From assembly GCF_000024185.1 (NCBI RefSeq), contig NC_013790.1, positions 891,501-955,500 of the forward strand: a stretch of 64,000 nucleotides of DNA, written 5' to 3'. Below, one piece after another: positions 35,411 to 44,904 of this stretch. Each line of letters opens with the position of its first letter. The stretch's first letter is position 1. The DNA is from Methanobrevibacter ruminantium M1 (GTDB lineage: Archaea > Methanobacteriota > Methanobacteria > Methanobacteriales > Methanobacteriaceae). The translations under genes were made by a program, and so were the position numbers. Under the pieces are notes generated by a model. It worked only from the letters and a program-made list of their open reading frames with translations, was not told the DNA's origin and ran no database searches.

Positions 35411-35465
35411 ATATTTATACTTTATTTTCGATATAACGATTTATAAATTCTTATTTTAATCTAAA

Positions 35466-35560
35466 ATTGATTTAAAATTGTTAAATTGATGTGAGAGTGT
35501 GAAATTGATTTAAGATTGTTAAATTGATGTGGGAGTGTGAAATTGATTTGATGATGTGAA
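35466..35560 (+). repeat. 38-bp tandem repeat, 2.5 copies
   Basis: The unit starts ATTGATTTAAAATTGTTAAA and ends GAGAGTGTGAA. Copy 1 is 35466-35503, copy 2 is 35504-35541 with two changes, and a partial third copy follows (ATTGATTTGATGATGTGAA). It lies between the peptide locus and the RraA-like gene. Confidence 0.8.
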
Positions 35561-35781
35561 AGTTGTATGATTTTGAAATATTTATTTTATATCCCTTATT
35601 TTTAAATCAGACTTTATTTAAAGCGTTTTCTAAAATATAAATTCTTGTTTTGAAATATTATTTTTAATTCAATTAGAAAATTTTATTAAATATCTTTTAG
35701 ATAGTTTAAGTATCAAATACTTAATTAATTCAAACAAATATTTTTATTTTTATCGATTATTTTTACTTGGAAGGTGTTATT

Positions 35782-36522
35782 TTGGCAAAGATTAAACCTA
35801 ATGATTTATTGAAAAAACCATCAAAGATAGAAAAAATGGAACTGGATCAGATTGACATAAGCAAATACCAATTTTCAATAGATGATTTGGAGGGTAAGGA
35901 CAGTTCCAATTACATTTTACTCAAGAAGATTCTTGATTCAAGCTCTTCATGTCAAGTTTCCGATGCATATGCCTCTGTATCCGGACGCAGCGGAGTACTT
36001 GATGGATTAAAGCCAATGAATAGAAACAAGGTCTATGGTAGGGTTTTTACAGCTAAGACCAATACAAACGATTGGGGAACTTCCTTGATGGCTATGGACA
36101 ATGCGAGCCAAGGAGAGGTTCTATTCATCTACAGCTATGGAGATAAGGCCTCTGTTTGGGGAGAGCTTGCTTCCACATGTGCAGGTGAGAAAGGAATTGC
36201 TGGAACAATTCTTTATGGTTATGCAAGGGATATGGATGCTCTAATCGACTTGGATTATCCAGTATACGCTCTTGACTATTGTCCTAATGCAGGTAAGGCT
36301 TTAGGGCTTGGAAAGGTTGATATAGTGCTTGAAATTGGTGAAGACATAATAAAGCCAGGTGATTTTGTATTTGCAGATGAGAATGGTGTTGTATTGATTC
36401 CTCAAGAGCTCTTTGGAGAGACTATGGTGGCAACATTCAATGTAAAGGTCAAAGAGAGCTTTATTATTAAGGAGCTTAAAAAAGGCAGATTATTGTCTGA
36501 AATTATTGGATTGGAAAGATAG
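35782..36522 (+). CDS. RraA / HMG-aldolase family protein
   Basis: This 246-residue protein has the RraA-like beta/alpha swivelling fold, common to RNase E inhibitor RraA and class II 4-hydroxy-4-methyl-2-oxoglutarate (HMG/CHA) aldolases. Visible pieces are SSSSCQVSDAY (about 53-63), GVLDGLKPM, and the metal/substrate region WGELASTCAGEKGIAGTILYGYARD with Gly127-Glu128 and Arg149-Asp150. RNase E is absent in archaea, so an aldolase or decarboxylase activity is more likely. Start: TTG 35782 lies 5 bases after AAGGTG (35771-35776); the earlier TTG at 35767 precedes that ribosome site. It stands alone between two long spacers. Confidence 0.75.
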   Translation: MAKIKPNDLLKKPSKIEKMELDQIDISKYQFSIDDLEGKDSSNYILLKKILDSSSSCQVSDAYASVSGRSGVLDGLKPMNRNKVYGRVFTAKTNTNDWGTSLMAMDNASQGEVLFIYSYGDKASVWGELASTCAGEKGIAGTILYGYARDMDALIDLDYPVYALDYCPNAGKALGLGKVDIVLEIGEDIIKPGDFVFADENGVVLIPQELFGETMVATFNVKVKESFIIKELKKGRLLSEIIGLER

Positions 36523-36974
36523 CGGATTTTTTAAAGAGCAAATCCCTTTGCCAATCTTTATTCTATTTTTTTTATCAATTATTCTAGGATTTTTTACAAA
36601 CCTTTATATATGACCACTATTTATCATATTGTAATGTTAAATATTGATAATTTTTCATTAAAATTTTTCATATTATTTAAAATTTAAAAAAATATTTTTA
36701 CAGTCTAATAATTTTTTATTTTATTATCTAAAAACGATTTTAATTTAATTTTATCCAAATTTGACATTAAACAGTTTATTAATTTTTTAATTATTTTTTC
36801 TATTTTGTTTATTTTAAAAAATTAATAAAATTGCTTTTTAAATATATTTGTGTTTTGGATTTTTTAGAAATGCTTTTTAATAAAGAAATTTTTTATATAT
36901 AAATGCATCGAAACATTTATATATTATGAAATCATTATACTACTATGTACACCATTTATTTTTAAGATGATTTT
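36523..36974. other. 450-bp spacer with the gar1-tfb promoter
   Basis: No gene is seen. T-rich DNA follows the RraA-like gene. At the right end lies an inverted repeat built from two TATA boxes: ATATATAAATG (36895-36905) and CATTTATATAT (36914-36924), 8 bases apart. The second TATA is about 50 bases before the gar1 ATG; GATGAT (36967-36972) is the ribosome site. Confidence 0.6.
36895..36924 (+). promoter_or_regulatory. Double TATA inverted repeat upstream of gar1-tfb
   Basis: A perfect 11-bp inverted repeat, ATATATAAATG then CATTTATATAT, is separated by CATCGAAA. Each arm contains a TATA box in opposite orientation. A dimeric repressor or competing pre-initiation complexes could control the TFB operon; this is inference. 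Confidence 0.5.
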
Positions 36975-37337
36975 ATGAAATTTTTAGGAAATATATCACA
37001 CCTTGCAAATTCTGGAAAGCTTATCGCCAAGTCAAGCCAGACTCCACCTGCTGGAGCTTTTGTTTTTACTAATGATAAACAGAAAATAGGTAAGGTATAT
37101 AATATCTTTGGCCCAGTGAAGAATCCATATATCTCTATTAATCTTTACAGGTCAGTAAATAAAAGAGATCTTGAAAGTAGACAAGGTGAAAAGCTTTTTG
37201 TTTCTACAAAAAGAGAGATGGAAAAAGATAAGAAAAAGAAAAGAAGCAATAAATCTAAAAAAGGCAAATATTCTAAAGGCAAAAACAAGTCTAAACCATC
37301 TAAGAAAAAGAGATCCAATAAAAAATCTCGCAGATAA
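36975..37337 (+). CDS. gar1: H/ACA RNA-protein component Gar1
   Basis: This 120-residue protein has the Gar1 core beta-barrel, with [25 protein letters not shown] (about 22-46) and NPYISINLY, followed by a Lys/Arg/Ser-rich basic tail of about 45 residues. Gar1 binds Cbf5 in H/ACA ribonucleoproteins and helps substrate turnover in pseudouridylation. The gene stands right before TFB, a pairing widely conserved in Euryarchaeota. Confidence 0.92.
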   Translation: MKFLGNISHLANSGKLIAKSSQTPPAGAFVFTNDKQKIGKVYNIFGPVKNPYISINLYRSVNKRDLESRQGEKLFVSTKREMEKDKKKKRSNKSKKGKYSKGKNKSKPSKKKRSNKKSRR

Positions 37338-37435
37338 CTTTAAGTTATCTTTTTATTTATTCAAATCAAATAATTTATTTTTTTATTTTAAGAAACAAAA
37401 AGCAGTACAATATAATTTTTAAAGGAGAGGAGAGT

Positions 37436-38437
37436 ACGACAGGTCCAAAAAGTCAATTAACAAAAGAGGATATTGAAAACTCTAAAAGAAGAGCTAGCAG
37501 AAGACAAGCAGATGAAAATGCTGAACCTGAAACAACTAATGTATGTCCTCAATGTGGATCCACTGATTTAGTTGCAGACTATGAAAGGGCAGAAGTAACC
37601 TGCGCTAACTGTGGTTTGGTAGTAGACGACAACCTAGTAGATATGGGTCCTGAATGGAGAGCATTTGACCATGAACAAAGAGACAAACGTACAAGGGTAG
37701 GCGCTCCAATTACTTACACAATTCACGATAAAGGATTAAGTACCATGATCGATTGGAGGAATAAGGACATCTATGGTAGAGATATTCCTGCAAGAAACAG
37801 AGCTCAATGGTATCGTTTAAGAAAATGGCAAAGGAAAATCAGAATTTCCGGTGCTACCGAACGTAACTTGGCTTTTGCTTTAAGTGAGTTAGACAGAGAC
37901 TCTTCCAGATTAGGTCTTCCAAGAAGCGTAAGGGAAGCTGCATCTGTTATTTACAGAAGTGCAGTTGAAAACAAGCTCATTCGTGGTAGAAGTATTGAAG
38001 GTGTTGTAGCAGCTTCTTTATATGCTGCATGCAGACAATGTAAAGTCCCTCGTACTTTAGATGAGATTGCAGAGGTTTCAAGGGTAAGCAAGAAGGAAGT
38101 TGGAAGAACTTACAGATTCTTGACAAGAGAATTACACATTAAATTGCCTCCAACATCTCCAGTGGACTATGTTCCTAGATTTGCTAGTGAATTAGGCTTA
38201 TCCGGGGAAGTTCAATCCCGTTCCATTGAAATCATTGAAAAGGCAATGGAAAAAGGTCTTACTTCAGGAAGAGGCCCTACCGGTGTAGCAGCAGCTGCAT
38301 TATACATTGCATCTGTGCTCCTTGGAGAAAGAAAGACTCAAAGGGACGTTGCTGATGTTGCAGGAGTAACTGAAGTAACTATAAGAAACAGGTATAAAGA
38401 GCTAACTGAACAGCTTGAGACGGGAGTTACTTTATAG
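37436..38437 (+). CDS. tfb: Transcription initiation factor B (TFB), apparently with a non-canonical start
   Basis: TFB recruits RNA polymerase to TBP-bound promoters. The zinc ribbon CPQCGS...CANCGL is encoded at 37544-37618, upstream of the first possible TTG (37616), so the gene must begin earlier. The frame is open back through ACG 37436, and no ATG, GTG or TTG exists between the upstream ribosome site and the ribbon. GGAG (37424-37427) lies 8 bases before ACG 37436. From there the protein is about 333 residues, starting [18 protein letters not shown]. The B-finger/linker ([10 protein letters not shown]) and two cyclin repeats (about residues 142-230 and 236-325) are intact. A hairpin terminator follows. 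Confidence 0.9.
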   Translation, partial: TTGPKSQLTKEDIENSKRRASRRQADENAEPETTNVCPQCGSTDLVADYERAEVTCANCGLVVDDNLVDMGPEWRAFDHEQRDKRTRVGAPITYTIHDKGLSTMIDWRNKDIYGRDIPARNRAQWYRLRKWQRKIRISGATERNLAFALSELDRDSSRLGLPRSVREAASVIYRSAVENKLIRGRSIEGVVAASLYAACRQCKVPRTLDEIAEVSRVSKKEVGRTYRFLTRELHIKLPPTSPVDYVPRFASELGLSGEVQSRSIEIIEKAMEKGLTSGRGPTGVAAAALYIASVLLGERKTQRDVADVAGVTEVTIRNRYKELTEQLETGVTL

Positions 38438-38445
38438 CTCAAGCT

Positions 38446-38515
38446 TTTTTGGCCTTCGGCCAAAAACCTTGACCAAAATTTTTATCACTAGTTGGGTCAA
38501 ACCAACTAATTTTTT
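38446..38515 (+). terminator. tfb terminator: double-hairpin element, copy A of a repeated family
   Basis: The first stem TTTTTGGCC-TTC-GGCCAAAAA spans 38446-38466. The second stem TAGTTGG-GTCAAA-CCAACTA (38489-38508) is followed by T6. TTGACC (38469-38474) can also pair with GGTCAA (38495-38500), competing with the second stem. The same design recurs after 61922 and 63573. Confidence 0.75.
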
Positions 38516-38659
38516 CTATTTTTTAACTTAATTATTTTTTAAAGTGTTATTTTTACTTATTTTATTAATTAAACACTAATCTAATCATAATTTATCTACG
38601 GTTTAATCATTTCATAGTATACGAACTATTTATCCTTTTAAAAAAATATAAGAATTAGA

Positions 38660-40765
38660 TTAATAATTCTTCTTTGCATACATTTCAATGCTTAAATCAA
38701 GATCTTCTAGAATTGCAGTATTATCCCACTTTTCAACCTTATTCAAGTTGTTCTGATAGGTATCAAGATTATCCAGGAACTTCTCTATCTTCTTAACATC
38801 AAGGTCCTCATGTGACTCTCCATAACCTAACTTTTCAACATAAAAGCCGTTTAGAATCTGCTCAAAGTTCTTATGTGCTGGTGTGCTGTAGATTGGCTTT
38901 TTAAGATAAATGGCTTCTGAAATCATGGTGAATCCACCATTTACTATGATTGCCTTGGCTGTTCTCATGTCTTCATAGATCTTGTCTTCATTGAAGGCTC
39001 TATAAGTCAGATTCTCATCAGTCCCATCCTTGTTGAAGCCATAGACAATGAACTCTTCATCTAACTTTTTAAGTTCGTCCATAAGGTTTATGCTAGACTC
39101 TGCAGTCTGATAGACAAGAACATGGTCTCCAGATTCACTTTCTAAATCCATTATCTCTTTTCTTAGGACTGGCGGATAAAGGGCAGTCATTTTAGGATGT
39201 TTCAATGGTGGGAAGAAGAAACTGGTTATTATATGCCTTTTTGGACGTAATATATATGATTTTGTAACTGCCTTTGCAGTAAGCATGTCTGCCTTGTGGT
39301 GAGGCGGATAGTCATAATCGCATTGGGTTATCATATGGATATTGTCAAGGCTGATAAGAGGAATGTTCATAAGCTTGCTTAGCATGCTGGAGTAGTTTTC
39401 AAAGTCGGATATGATTATATTAGGCTTAACCTTTTTGCATTCCTTATAGAGCACGTTATATCCTTCCTTAAGGTTTGTAGGATTTGCCTTCATTGCCTTG
39501 AAGAATGTCTTTTTAGTCCGCACCACATTGTTTTCATAGACTGTATTGAATCCTCCGATCTCATATACATTGTCGAATTTTTCAGATAGGAACTTATAGG
39601 CACGTTCGCTTGAGAATATATAAACGTCATGATGCTTGGTTAGATGTTCTAGGATAACGCTGCTTCGGATGGCATGTCCCATTCCCTCTCCACAGATGGA
39701 ATAGAATATCTTCTTTCGGCTGTCAAGGCCAACTGCCTCATGTTTTATATGGCCTGATTCATCCTCATATTCGATAAGCTCGTTGGTTTCAAATTCCTTG
39801 TCCTTAAACTCATTGAGCCTTCTTTTAAATGAACTTTGCTTTCTGTTTTTGGACTTTTCTGCAATCCTCTCCATATCTGTGCTGTCAAGAGCAGTTATTG
39901 GATAGTGGTCACTTTCAATGTCTATTTCATCTTCAAGACTTGGAGAGTTATCTTCTATTTGAGAACTTATATCTGCACTGCTTTCAAGTTTTGGAACTGA
40001 TTCCTGCACGCCGTTTTCAAGTTTTGGAACTGATTCCTGCACACCACTTTCAAGCTTAGAGCTTGATTCATGTCCAAATTCATATCCTAAATCTTCAGCG
40101 CTTGTTCTTTTGCCCCTAAAATCATTTACAGTGCTTTTTCCATATTGCTTAAGGAGGGTATAAAGTCCTTCCTCTTCAAGCCTTCTTGTGGAAACTCCTA
40201 TTTTAGCATTTCTAAGGACTTTAAACTGACTTATCTCAGCCACTCTTTCAATATAATCTGTATCCTCTCCAAATGTCAGGTTTTCATCAAATCCTCCACA
40301 TTCGTCGTGGAGCTCCTTTCTGGATATGATTCCATAGCATCCTGCACCATGTGGCTTGATGTTTTCTACAGCTATCATAAACCAATTGGCTAAGTTATGA
40401 AGATAGATGTCCCTTTTCTTTTGGGAGAGGGGGGTCATCTGGGTGATTGCAATTCCCAAATCTTCCTCTTCAAATTCTTCTATGACATTTTCAAGATAAT
40501 GTTCGGTCAATTCCAAGTCAGAGTCTAAAAATAGCAGTATCTCTCCTTTAGCAACTGCAGCGCCCCTATTTCTTCCGATTGCTGGAAGCCCTCCATCTAC
40601 GACAATGCATCCGTAAGCTTCAGCTATCTCTCTGGTGTTATCATTGCTGTCTGCATCTGCAACAATGACTTCATAATCTGTAAACTCTTGAGATCTTATG
40701 CTTTCAATCAGTTTAGGAAGATATTCCTCTTCATTGTATGTAGGTATGATAATACTAAGCTTCAT
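38660..40765 (-). CDS. Bifunctional glycosyltransferase: GT2 domain fused to MJ1255-type GT28-like domain
   Basis: This 701-residue protein has an N-terminal GT-A domain (1-230) showing LSIIIPTYNEEEYLPKLIESI, VIVADADSNDNT, the RNRGAAVAKG segment, the FLDSDLEL metal motif (DxD) and the acceptor-side GFDENLTFGEDTD. A charged linker (about 235-340) has a tandem 12-residue repeat (VQESVPKLES). The C-terminal GT-B domain (about 350-690) shows KIFYSICGEGMGHAIRS and AIIVNGGFTMISEAIYLKKP, the donor-binding pattern of the MJ1255 family. Two sugar-transfer steps in one chain suggest synthesis of a glycolipid or wall glycan. No membrane helix is obvious. Confidence 0.85.
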   Translation of the reverse strand: MKLSIIIPTYNEEEYLPKLIESIRSQEFTDYEVIVADADSNDNTREIAEAYGCIVVDGGLPAIGRNRGAAVAKGEILLFLDSDLELTEHYLENVIEEFEEEDLGIAITQMTPLSQKKRDIYLHNLANWFMIAVENIKPHGAGCYGIISRKELHDECGGFDENLTFGEDTDYIERVAEISQFKVLRNAKIGVSTRRLEEEGLYTLLKQYGKSTVNDFRGKRTSAEDLGYEFGHESSSKLESGVQESVPKLENGVQESVPKLESSADISSQIEDNSPSLEDEIDIESDHYPITALDSTDMERIAEKSKNRKQSSFKRRLNEFKDKEFETNELIEYEDESGHIKHEAVGLDSRKKIFYSICGEGMGHAIRSSVILEHLTKHHDVYIFSSERAYKFLSEKFDNVYEIGGFNTVYENNVVRTKKTFFKAMKANPTNLKEGYNVLYKECKKVKPNIIISDFENYSSMLSKLMNIPLISLDNIHMITQCDYDYPPHHKADMLTAKAVTKSYILRPKRHIITSFFFPPLKHPKMTALYPPVLRKEIMDLESESGDHVLVYQTAESSINLMDELKKLDEEFIVYGFNKDGTDENLTYRAFNEDKIYEDMRTAKAIIVNGGFTMISEAIYLKKPIYSTPAHKNFEQILNGFYVEKLGYGESHEDLDVKKIEKFLDNLDTYQNNLNKVEKWDNTAILEDLDLSIEMYAKKNY

Positions 40766-41061
40766 TTTATCATCTCGAAGATAAAGGTCATTTGGGGCTT
40801 TTTAGTTTAATTTGATTAATTTAGAATTATTTTGATAGAATAAACATAATTTACATATTTAAAAATCATTTAGTGGAATAAACATAAGCATATTTAATTA
40901 TTAAGAATATTTTTAATTTTTTAAAAACTTATATTTATCTAAATCTTTCAGGATAAAAATAATATCTGCTTTAATTCGTTTTTAGCTGTGTTTAAAGATA
41001 AGAATAGATATTCCAGCTTAATGAATACCAATCGCATTTTCTATCTAAGCTAACAGCCAAA
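40766..41061. other. AT-rich spacer
   Basis: No gene is seen. AATAAACATAA occurs twice (40839-40849 and 40876-40886) in an imperfect repeat of ATTTAGTGGAATAAACATAA type. The region holds the promoter of the glycosyltransferase gene and the end of the membrane protein transcript. Confidence 0.45.
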
Positions 41062-42120
41062 TCATTTAAAAAGTTCCATCTCATTATATTGATTGGAAAG
41101 ATGAACAACAGTCCTATCTCCATTTTCTGATATATTTAATGTATCATATTCATCTAAATCAAGATCGTGGCCATTAGATATAATCAATTCATAAGAATCT
41201 GGACATGCACCATAGAATGCAACAGAGAACCTTAAGATGATTATTAGAATCAATGCAATATGAGGCAAGGCAATCTTCAAATATTTCTTTATATTTTTAT
41301 TGTTAAAGATTGACTTAATCGCCCTTAATTCCTCATTTAATTTCTCTTTTATTCCATCTCTTTTGTCTTTTTCAGTTATAAAGTCTGAAATTCCATCTAA
41401 AATCTCTTCATTGTACATCAATATAAGGATTCCATAGATTCCTCCGATTGCAGGAGTTGCAAAGAGGCCTCCGTCAATCAATCCGATTATTCCAAGAGTG
41501 CTTGTAAAGGCTAAAAGTATTCTAGAAGCTGCCTTTCGCCTTTGATTAGATAGAACCATAGAAATATAAGTTATTGGAATCAATATAAAGAGCAGGCTTA
41601 TCACACTTGGGGCATAGCTACTTAATGAGCTTCCTGTATGGATTCCTGCTGGAATATGGCTTAAGAAGATTCCAAGGATAATTCCAAATATTGATTTATA
41701 TAAATGGGAATGGAGAAAGCTTGTGCTTGTAAGGCTAGGATTCATGATTACAAGTATTGTATTCCAGTTAAGCCCAAGAGATGCTCTTAAGTACAATTCT
41801 ACAGCTAATCCTGATATTGCTGTTATTAAAAACAAGATCAAGGAGAGCTTTAAATAAAAGTCCTTGTCCTTAAGCTTTTCTGGAATTGATAGATTCATAA
41901 GATAGTTATGAATCCTCTCATTATCTCCAATGGAGGACAAGATGATTGTTATTCCAAATAGAACAAAGAATAGTATGTCCTTACCCTTTGAGGAGCCCAT
42001 TAGAATAGGTTGGGTAAATGGTCTTATGAATTGGTCTATGCCACTTAAGAAGTATAAAGACCCTCCAAGTATGATTAATATTATTCCAAATGGAATATAT
42101 TTGTTTATTTTTAAATTCAT
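41062..42120 (-). CDS. Multi-pass membrane protein of unknown function
   Basis: This 352-residue protein has about nine hydrophobic helices, one charged cytoplasmic loop (about 255-285, TEKDKRDGIKEKLNEEL) and an acidic C-terminal tail outside the last helix (about 310-352). I do not recognise the family. The start is placed at ATG 42120, because GAGGAG stands 7 bases before it on the coding strand; the frame extends to 42150 without a ribosome site. Possible transporter or lipid-modifying protein; no motif supports either. Confidence 0.65.
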   Translation of the reverse strand: MNLKINKYIPFGIILIILGGSLYFLSGIDQFIRPFTQPILMGSSKGKDILFFVLFGITIILSSIGDNERIHNYLMNLSIPEKLKDKDFYLKLSLILFLITAISGLAVELYLRASLGLNWNTILVIMNPSLTSTSFLHSHLYKSIFGIILGIFLSHIPAGIHTGSSLSSYAPSVISLLFILIPITYISMVLSNQRRKAASRILLAFTSTLGIIGLIDGGLFATPAIGGIYGILILMYNEEILDGISDFITEKDKRDGIKEKLNEELRAIKSIFNNKNIKKYLKIALPHIALILIIILRFSVAFYGACPDSYELIISNGHDLDLDEYDTLNISENGDRTVVHLSNQYNEMELFK

Positions 42121-42380
42121 AAGACTCTCCTCATTAAAAAGACATTTCAATAGTTTAATAAGTTTTTTTTTATCTAAAAATCATTTTCTAATTCTTTTAT
42201 CTAAAATCCTTTGCTATTCTGATTTTACATCCTATTTTTTTTAAATATTTATTTAAAAGATAAAATTCAATATTAATATAAGTTTATAGTAAGTTTATTT
42301 TAATAAGTTTATTTTAATAAGTTTATTATAATAATTTTTATCGATTATATGATTTATAAATTTTTATTGGAAGGTATTAG

Positions 42381-43211
42381 ATGTTTCCCCTTAGTTTTTA
42401 TATAGGATTGGTTTTAATCGGAATCTTTGCAGGATTTGCTTCAGGACTCCTTGGAGTTGGAGGAGGCTTCCTTATGGTTCCATTGCAGTTTTTCCTATTC
42501 ACTTCAGTTGGAGTTGACCCTTCCCTTGCCATGATGGTCTCTCTTGGAACCAGCCTTGCCATCATTATTCCAACGGCGTCCTCTGGAGCCTATCAGCATC
42601 AGAAGAAGAACAAGTCCATTGTCAGACCAGGAATAAGATTAGCTGTTTTTGGAATTATTGGGGGATTCTGCGGAGGTCTTTTAGCAAATATGGTTCCTAC
42701 AAGAATCCTGCAGATGATATTTGCCTGTCTATTGATTTTTGTAGCTTTGGATATGCTATTTGGCTCCAGGTCCGATGGGGAAAAGGCATTAATCGATTTC
42801 AATTTGTTAAATGGAGGTATCGTTGGATTTTCCATAGGAATCATCTCTGGATTGCTTGGCGTTGGCGGAGGAGTCTTTTTGATTCCATCACTTTGCATAC
42901 TGTTTGGATTCAGCTTGATTGAAGCTATTGGAACATCCTCTGTATTCATTGCATTTACAGCCATTGGGGGGCTTATATCTTATATTTACACAGGTTTTGG
43001 AGTAAATCCAATGCCTTATTGCTTAGGATATGTTAGCTTGATAAACTTTGTAGTGATTGTATTGTTTTCAGTTCCGATGGCGACTATAGGAGCTAAATTA
43101 GTTTATAAATTGCCTGAGAAAAGATTAAAACAAATCTTTGCAATAATTTTGATTTATATGGCAATTAAAATGCTTGGATTCGATCCAATTAGCATCTTGT
43201 TAGGTCTATAA
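42381..43211 (+). CDS. Sulfite exporter TauE/SafE family permease
   Basis: This 276-residue protein has the eight-helix TauE/SafE layout with two homologous halves. Each half begins with the family's Gly-rich motif: FASGLLGVGGGFLMVPLQ (about 20-37) and IISGLLGVGGGVFLIPSL (about 154-171). Members move sulfite, sulfoacetate or other organosulfur anions across the membrane; the substrate here is not known. GGAAGGT stands before the ATG. Confidence 0.9.
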   Translation: MFPLSFYIGLVLIGIFAGFASGLLGVGGGFLMVPLQFFLFTSVGVDPSLAMMVSLGTSLAIIIPTASSGAYQHQKKNKSIVRPGIRLAVFGIIGGFCGGLLANMVPTRILQMIFACLLIFVALDMLFGSRSDGEKALIDFNLLNGGIVGFSIGIISGLLGVGGGVFLIPSLCILFGFSLIEAIGTSSVFIAFTAIGGLISYIYTGFGVNPMPYCLGYVSLINFVVIVLFSVPMATIGAKLVYKLPEKRLKQIFAIILIYMAIKMLGFDPISILLGL

Positions 43212-43413
43212 AAATAGTTTAAATATTTAGTTTATAAAAATAGTTTTTTTGTTTTAACCTTTAATTAGGTGTAAAAAAAATAGTTTTTAGTTTTAATCCT
43301 TTTTATTATGCTTATAAAAATAGTCTAGTTTTTAATAGTCTTTATCAAATAAAAAAATAGTTTAAATAGCTTTAACAGCCATTTAATTTATTAATTGTTT
43401 CTAAAAAGGAAAA

Positions 43414-44328
43414 TTAATATTCCTCTTCCTCTTTTTCAATAACAATACCAGTTCCTCTCATAACCACTTGTGCAATGTGGTCTCCCTTTTCTGTCCCTAG
43501 GGTTTCATAAGTGGTATGCAAATGCATCAGACCATTGCATCCGTCGGCTTTAACCTCTTTAATCAATTTAACTAATGTCTTATCTCTTGCAAGCTTTACT
43601 CTATTTATGACTTCTTCTTCCAAGGAGTCTTCAAGTCCGGATTTTATATCTTCCTTCTGTTTGGAACCGAAAATATGTCTGGTTTCATATATTCCCTTTT
43701 GCTCTATGATATTTAATTCTTTAGGAGGATACTCCAGTGTCATTATAAGAACTCCTAAACTATTTATATCCAGATTTTCATCATAGAATGCATGCACTTG
43801 GCTTGCTTGCTTCTGATAGTATCTTTCAGCTCTTTTTGGCTCTCTCTTAAATATTTTCTTATATCCCTTATATAAGGCAGAATGTAACTTCTTTAAGAAA
43901 CCTGTTACATAAGTTAGGATTCCCACTCCTACTGCAAGCAGGAGATAGTTTGTAGCTGTAGGCATAGCTGCTTGAATAATTACCACTGCGCTTCCTGCTG
44001 TAATTATATTGAATCCTAAGGTAGAGTTGGATATGAAGAATCCGTAGACTACAGTAATTATGAAAAGAATGAATGCGCTTATTGCACCTGTGCTCTCATT
44101 AAGGATCTTTTTAGCAAGAATGCTTTCAGCGTATCCTGCAGTGAGAGGGGATAATGCCAATCCAATATTCCATCCGAATATTGCAAGATTAAAGTATAAG
44201 CAGAAGGCATATGTGGCTACACCTACCACTGTTCCAATAGCTATACAAAATATTTGCTTGAAGAATTTGTCTCTTCCTTCCTTTGTTTTAAGGCTTTCAT
44301 TAAATTCTTTCACTTTTTCAGATGGCAT
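43414..44328 (-). CDS. Membrane protein with C-terminal YbjQ-like domain
   Basis: This 304-residue protein has about five membrane helices in the first 150 residues (including FCIAIGTVVGVATYAFCLYF and TAGSAVVIIQAAMPTATNYL), then a soluble C-terminal part (about 185-300). That part contains NSLGVLIMTLEYPPKELNIIEQKGIYETRHIFG and a late KADGCNGLMHLHTTYETLG segment. The soluble part resembles the YbjQ/UPF0145 fold of the neighbouring 108-residue protein ([22 protein letters not shown]). The function is unknown. The pairing with a free-standing YbjQ protein 72 bases upstream suggests a joint role. Confidence 0.65.
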   Translation of the reverse strand: MPSEKVKEFNESLKTKEGRDKFFKQIFCIAIGTVVGVATYAFCLYFNLAIFGWNIGLALSPLTAGYAESILAKKILNESTGAISAFILFIITVVYGFFISNSTLGFNIITAGSAVVIIQAAMPTATNYLLLAVGVGILTYVTGFLKKLHSALYKGYKKIFKREPKRAERYYQKQASQVHAFYDENLDINSLGVLIMTLEYPPKELNIIEQKGIYETRHIFGSKQKEDIKSGLEDSLEEEVINRVKLARDKTLVKLIKEVKADGCNGLMHLHTTYETLGTEKGDHIAQVVMRGTGIVIEKEEEEY

Positions 44329-44400
44329 TTATTCACTCTTGAATTTCTTATTTTTTTATCTTTAAAACTTATAGGTCTCTTTACTTGCTCGCTTTAAGCT

Positions 44401-44727
44401 TTAGTCTTCATAAGTTACGGCAGTTCCATAAACGGTTACTAAAATGGTGTTTCCCATGGTTCCGCCAAGGTTGTTATAGGATATTTTCAATCCTATGATT
44501 CCATTTGCACCATATTCCTTAGCCTTTTCTTCCATGGTTGCAATTGCTTCATTTCTTGCATTGTCAAGTTCTTCAGCATAAGTTGAAGTCCTTCCTTCCA
44601 CAACATCTCTGACTCCAGAGAAGAGATCCTTATAGATGTTGGCACCGATTAATGATTCGCCGCTAACCAATCCATGGTATTTTAGTATGGTTTTGCTTTC
44701 TAAAGTACTTGTAGAAGATAATAACAT
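44401..44727 (-). CDS. YbjQ family (UPF0145, putative heavy-metal-binding) protein
   Basis: This 108-residue protein has normal length for the family and the typical sequence: [19 protein letters not shown] (about 19-37), [18 protein letters not shown] and [18 protein letters not shown]. Proteins of this family form ring-like oligomers; metal binding was proposed from structure but no function is proven. GTGAT stands 3 bases before the ATG. It probably forms an operon with the YbjQ-containing membrane protein. Confidence 0.88.
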   Translation of the reverse strand: MLLSSTSTLESKTILKYHGLVSGESLIGANIYKDLFSGVRDVVEGRTSTYAEELDNARNEAIATMEEKAKEYGANGIIGLKISYNNLGGTMGNTILVTVYGTAVTYED

Positions 44728-44904
44728 TTTATCACTCTAAATTGATAATTAAAAAAAAATAAAACTTTGATATTATTTTTTGAGTCTTAGTCCTTTTATA
44801 CGTTTTTAGTCATTTATAAATCTTTAAATTCTTTTTAAGTCATTTATAAATCTTTAAATTCTTTTAAGTCATTTAAATCTTTTAGTTTAATTTATTCACA
44901 TTAT

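Noticed and set aside
37171-37422. 83-codon frame overlapping the gar1 3' end
   Set aside because: Out-of-frame shadow of the Lys-rich gar1 tail that ends in non-coding AT-rich DNA.
43212-43413. AAAAATAGTTT words repeated in the TauE downstream spacer
   Set aside because: Irregular spacing and simple A/T content; probably low-complexity DNA with terminator T-tracts.
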